From: an uncultured Bacteroides sp.
GTDB lineage: Bacteria > Bacteroidota > Bacteroidia > Bacteroidales > Bacteroidaceae
NCBI GenBank assembly: GCA_900552075.1
Contig: URYL01000008.1
Coordinates: forward strand, 1 to 64,000
Direction of reading: 5' to 3'
DNA: 64,000 bases
The translations under genes and the position numbers were made by a program. Below the pieces are notes generated by a model. It was not told where the DNA came from and made no database searches. It saw only the letters and a list, made by a program, of their open reading frames with translations. Each line of letters begins with the position of its first letter. The first letter of the stretch is position 1. Below, piece after piece: positions 61,309 to 64,000 of the stretch.

Positions 61309-61716
61309 ATGAATAAGTGGAAGATTTTTGCTTTTTTCTCAATCCTCACTCTTATGACATTATTCATAAGAGGCAGCCTTTATACACTCCATCCAGACTT
61401 CCGGCAAGAAGCAGATGCAGCAACAAAAGAACAGACAGCAAGCTTCATCCATCCGCAGACTGATCATACAGCCTCAAAAGCAGTAGACCATTTGATTTCC
61501 AACGGAAAAGCAAATATTCCACATAAATTTCTGTGTGTACAGGCACAAAAAGAATTTGACGGGAAGTTTTTCCTGACGGCTTGCTGGACAAGAGAATATC
61601 TGACACACAGACCTCCTCTTTATTTACATATCTCCTATCAAAGGCATTCTAAACACCCTTATACGCATTTAAATAGAATCTACTATTTATATACTCTCGA
61701 AAAAATCCTGATTTAA
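61309..61716 (+). CDS. Small exported protein of unknown function
   Basis: A 135-residue protein with an N-terminal signal anchor or signal peptide (WKIFAFFSILTLMTLFIRG, about residues 3-21). The rest is hydrophilic, with two cysteines (LCVQAQ, TACWTRE) and many aromatic residues, including a His/Tyr-rich end. I recognise no family. It has its own promoter and stands 106 bp before nuoA, so it is not certain that it belongs to the complex I operon. It may be envelope-located. Confidence 0.55.
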   Translation: MNKWKIFAFFSILTLMTLFIRGSLYTLHPDFRQEADAATKEQTASFIHPQTDHTASKAVDHLISNGKANIPHKFLCVQAQKEFDGKFFLTACWTREYLTHRPPLYLHISYQRHSKHPYTHLNRIYYLYTLEKILI

Positions 61717-61822
61717 TACTATCTAAGATTCTTTACTGACCCGGCCACACCAGTTGACAAACAGAGGTTTGACGTATCGGGACAGTCATTCTATTTATGT
61801 ATCATCAAAAATTCTTAGATAT

Positions 61823-62173
61823 ATGTTTTTTACATCTATTATTGTAGTCATTCTGACAGCCGTCGTGCTGGTCGCTGCGGCCATGGCCATTGCCAAGCTA
61901 TTGGCTCCACGGTCGTTCAATCCGCAGAAAGGAGAGCCCTACGAATGCGGTATTCCCACCCGCGGAGAATCGTGGGTGCAGTTCCGTGCAGGTTACTACC
62001 TGTTCGCCATCCTGTTCCTGATGTTCGACATCGAAACCGTGTTTCTCTTTCCGTGGGCAGTAGTGGCCAGCCGGGTAGGAACGTACGCACTGGTCAGTGT
62101 AGCCTTCTTCCTGGTTGTCTTAATTTTAGGCCTGGCATACGCCTGGCGGAAAGGAGCACTTGAATGGAAGTAA
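61823..62173 (+). CDS. nuoA: NADH-quinone oxidoreductase subunit A
   Basis: About 116 residues from the ATG at 61823 ([20 protein letters not shown]); a TTG at 61754 would add 23 residues without similarity. Three membrane helices and the conserved loop [21 protein letters not shown] are present, then [14 protein letters not shown]. The subunit belongs to the membrane arm at the quinone site of complex I. The next gene nuoB begins 10 nt before its stop codon. Confidence 0.92.
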   Translation: MFFTSIIVVILTAVVLVAAAMAIAKLLAPRSFNPQKGEPYECGIPTRGESWVQFRAGYYLFAILFLMFDIETVFLFPWAVVASRVGTYALVSVAFFLVVLILGLAYAWRKGALEWK

Positions 62174-62754
62174 AGAAAGCCACCTCCATCCGTTCGATGA
62201 AGTATGAAGACTTCAAGAACAACGATTACTTAGAAGATATGGTGCGCCGCCTGAACATGGACGGGGCAGGTATCATTTTAGGCACAGTAGACGAACTGAT
62301 CAACTGGGGACGGAGCAATTCGCTGTGGAGCCTCACCTTCGGAACCAGCTGCTGCGCCATCGAGTTCATGGCCTTGGGTGCCGCCCGCTATGACATGGCC
62401 CGCTTCGGATTTGAGGTAACCCGTAACTCCCCGCGTCAGGCCGACATGATCATGGTGCTGGGAACCATTACCTACAAGATGGCTCCGGTGCTGAAACGTC
62501 TGTACGACCAAATGGCCGAACCCAAGTACGTGGTGGCCGTGGGCGGATGTACCATTTCCGGGGGGCCGTTCATCAAATCTTATCACGTGGTGAACGGCAT
62601 CGACAAGATCATCCCCGTCGACGTGTACATTCCGGGATGTCCTCCGCGGCCCGAAGCCTTCTTCTACGGCATGATGCAGCTGCAGCGCAAAATCAAGGTG
62701 GAACGCTTCTTAGGAGGCGTGAACCGCAAGGAAAAAGAGGAATCAACCAAGTAA
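62164..62754 (+). CDS. nuoB: NADH-quinone oxidoreductase subunit B
   Basis: A 196-residue iron-sulfur subunit carrying cluster N2. It shows the ligand motif [17 protein letters not shown] (about residues 59-75), FVVGCG-type Cys in [14 protein letters not shown], and [14 protein letters not shown]. It begins within the end of nuoA (10-nt overlap), 9 bp ahead of nuoCD. It carries electrons to quinone in the peripheral arm. Confidence 0.94.
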   Translation: MEVKKATSIRSMKYEDFKNNDYLEDMVRRLNMDGAGIILGTVDELINWGRSNSLWSLTFGTSCCAIEFMALGAARYDMARFGFEVTRNSPRQADMIMVLGTITYKMAPVLKRLYDQMAEPKYVVAVGGCTISGGPFIKSYHVVNGIDKIIPVDVYIPGCPPRPEAFFYGMMQLQRKIKVERFLGGVNRKEKEESTK

Positions 62755-62763
62755 AAAAAGAAA

Positions 62764-64000
62764 ATGCAAATGGAAATTGAAAAAATAAAACGCACGGCTC
62801 CCGAAGCGGAAATCTGTCCCTCGGGTGAAACGGTGGTGAAGATACCGGCCGACAGGCTGCATGCCACAGCCCAAGCCTTGCATGACGACAAGGAGGAGCC
62901 CATGGATTTCCTGCGTGACATCGTGGGAATGGACTGGGGGGAAGAAGGACTGGGTGCACTCTATCTTTTGGAATCTACCCGCACAGGCGCCCGAATCATC
63001 CTCAAATCAGTGGCGCCCGACCGTGAAAAGGCGTTCCTGCCTACGGTGAGCGACCTGTGGAAAACGGCGCTCATCAAGGAGCGTGAGGTGTACGACTTCT
63101 TCGGCATCGTCTTCCTGAACCATCCGGACATGCGCCGCATCTTCCTGCGCGAGGACTGGAAAGGTTATCCCATGCGCAAGGATTATGACATGAACTCCAA
63201 TCCGCTGCAGATGGACAACGAGGAGAACGCCGACCTGACCGACGAGTACTTCCTCCGCCCGGACGGCACGCTGGAGGGACGCAAGAACGTAGTGTTCGGC
63301 CAGGACGATTTCGTGGTGAACATCGGTCCGCAGCACCCGTCCACGCACGGGGTGTTGCGTATGCGTACTTCTCTCGACGGTGAAAATATCCGCAAGATCG
63401 ACCCGATTTTGGGTTATATCCACCGGGGCATCGAAAAGATGAACGAAAGCCTGACTTATCCGCAGACGCTGGCGCTGACCGACCGTCTGGACTACCTGAG
63501 CGCGCACCAGAACCGTCACGCCCTGTGCATGTGCATCGAAAAGGCGGCGGGCATCGAGGTGCCGGAGCGTGCCCAGTACATCCGTACTATCATGGACGAG
63601 CTGCAACGTCTCGATTCTCACCTGCTGTTCTACTCCTGCCTGGTGATGGATATGGGCGGACTGACGCCGTTCTTCTACGGGTTCCGTGAGCGTGAGATGA
63701 TTCTGGATATCTTTGAGGAGACCACGGGCGGCCGTCTGATTCAGAACTACAACATGATCGGGGGTGTGCAGGCCGACATCCATCCTACCTTCCAGCAGAA
63801 GGTGAAGGAATTCATCAAGCACCTGCGCAGCGTGATCCAGGACTATCACGACATCTTCACGACCAATGTCATCGCCGACACCCGTCTGAAGGGCGTGGGA
63901 ATCCTCTCGAAGGAGGATGCCATCTCGCTGGGCTGCACGGGAGGCACCGGACGTGCTTCGGGATGGGCCAACGACGTGCGCAAGCATCATCCGTATGCCC
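62764..64000 (+). CDS. nuoCD: Fused NuoC/NuoD subunit (cut by the window end)
   Basis: The frame opens at the ATG at 62764 (or 62770) and stays open to the window edge, so it is partial. The NuoC part (about residues 1-170) includes REVYDFFGIVFLNHPDMRR and then LREDWKGYPMRKDY. The linker leads to NuoD with VVNIGPQHPSTHGVLR, GYIHRGIEKMNE and YLSAHQNRHALCMCIEKAAG. Fusion of NuoC and NuoD is usual in Bacteroides. Coding bias here is distinctly more GC-rich than in the 61309 gene. Confidence 0.93.
   Translation, partial: MQMEIEKIKRTAPEAEICPSGETVVKIPADRLHATAQALHDDKEEPMDFLRDIVGMDWGEEGLGALYLLESTRTGARIILKSVAPDREKAFLPTVSDLWKTALIKEREVYDFFGIVFLNHPDMRRIFLREDWKGYPMRKDYDMNSNPLQMDNEENADLTDEYFLRPDGTLEGRKNVVFGQDDFVVNIGPQHPSTHGVLRMRTSLDGENIRKIDPILGYIHRGIEKMNESLTYPQTLALTDRLDYLSAHQNRHALCMCIEKAAGIEVPERAQYIRTIMDELQRLDSHLLFYSCLVMDMGGLTPFFYGFREREMILDIFEETTGGRLIQNYNMIGGVQADIHPTFQQKVKEFIKHLRSVIQDYHDIFTTNVIADTRLKGVGILSKEDAISLGCTGGTGRASGWANDVRKHHPYA

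Noticed and set aside
63007..63990. Long minus-strand frame (327 codons) opposite nuoCD
   Set aside because: It is an antisense shadow in a GC-rich conserved gene; the real frame is nuoCD, which runs off the window.

Overview
The window comes from a member of the Bacteroidales, most likely Bacteroides or Phocaeicola. The evidence is three SusC/SusD pairs, lipoproteins with acidic residues after the lipid-bearing cysteine, promoters of the Bacteroidetes type (TAnnTTTG at about -7), a class I fumarase, and a fused nuoCD gene after nuoA and nuoB. No rRNA, complete tRNA or CRISPR array is visible.

Layout. (1) 1-6271 is the right end of an integrated mobile element: a PRTRC-type ThiF protein, a small cargo gene, a 30-bp inverted-repeat (MITE-like) insertion, three small helix-turn-helix proteins, an AlbA_2/ATPase regulator with an 11-bp tandem repeat, and an IntDOT-like tyrosine integrase. 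It ends in the 3' half of a tRNA-Pro(GGG), which I read as the attachment site. (2) 6447-12906 holds an SPFH operon, a FucP-type sugar transporter, a small secreted-protein gene with an apparent frameshift, and a NarL-type regulator with a TPR sensor kinase. (3) 12987-24619 holds a DUF4878 lipoprotein, two tandem paralogous lipoproteins that may be leukocidin-like, a LytTR two-component system, and a divergent RND efflux operon. Between the last two lies a pair of direct repeats that looks like a LytTR operator. (4) 25158-36929 is housekeeping: M13 peptidase, ABC-F ATPase, bile-acid-symporter-like transporter, fumarase, TlpA-like protein, DUF4954 protein and HflX. (5) 37020-53033 holds three SusC/SusD pairs. 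(6) 53239-64000 holds a nucleotidyltransferase, TamB, a BamA/TamA-type lipoprotein, a small exported protein and the start of the complex I operon.

The most notable system is at about 41.9-53.0 kb. A promoterless, 5'-truncated susC (with its susD) and a complete susC (with its susD) point away from each other. Both carry the same 42-bp sequence in inverted orientation at the same codon frame. The roughly 2.06 kb between the copies contains the promoter and start of the active susC plus a tyrosine recombinase gene. Inversion would move the promoter and N-terminal module precisely, in frame, onto the silent susC and silence the other pair. This is a two-state surface-receptor switch that carries its own candidate recombinase.
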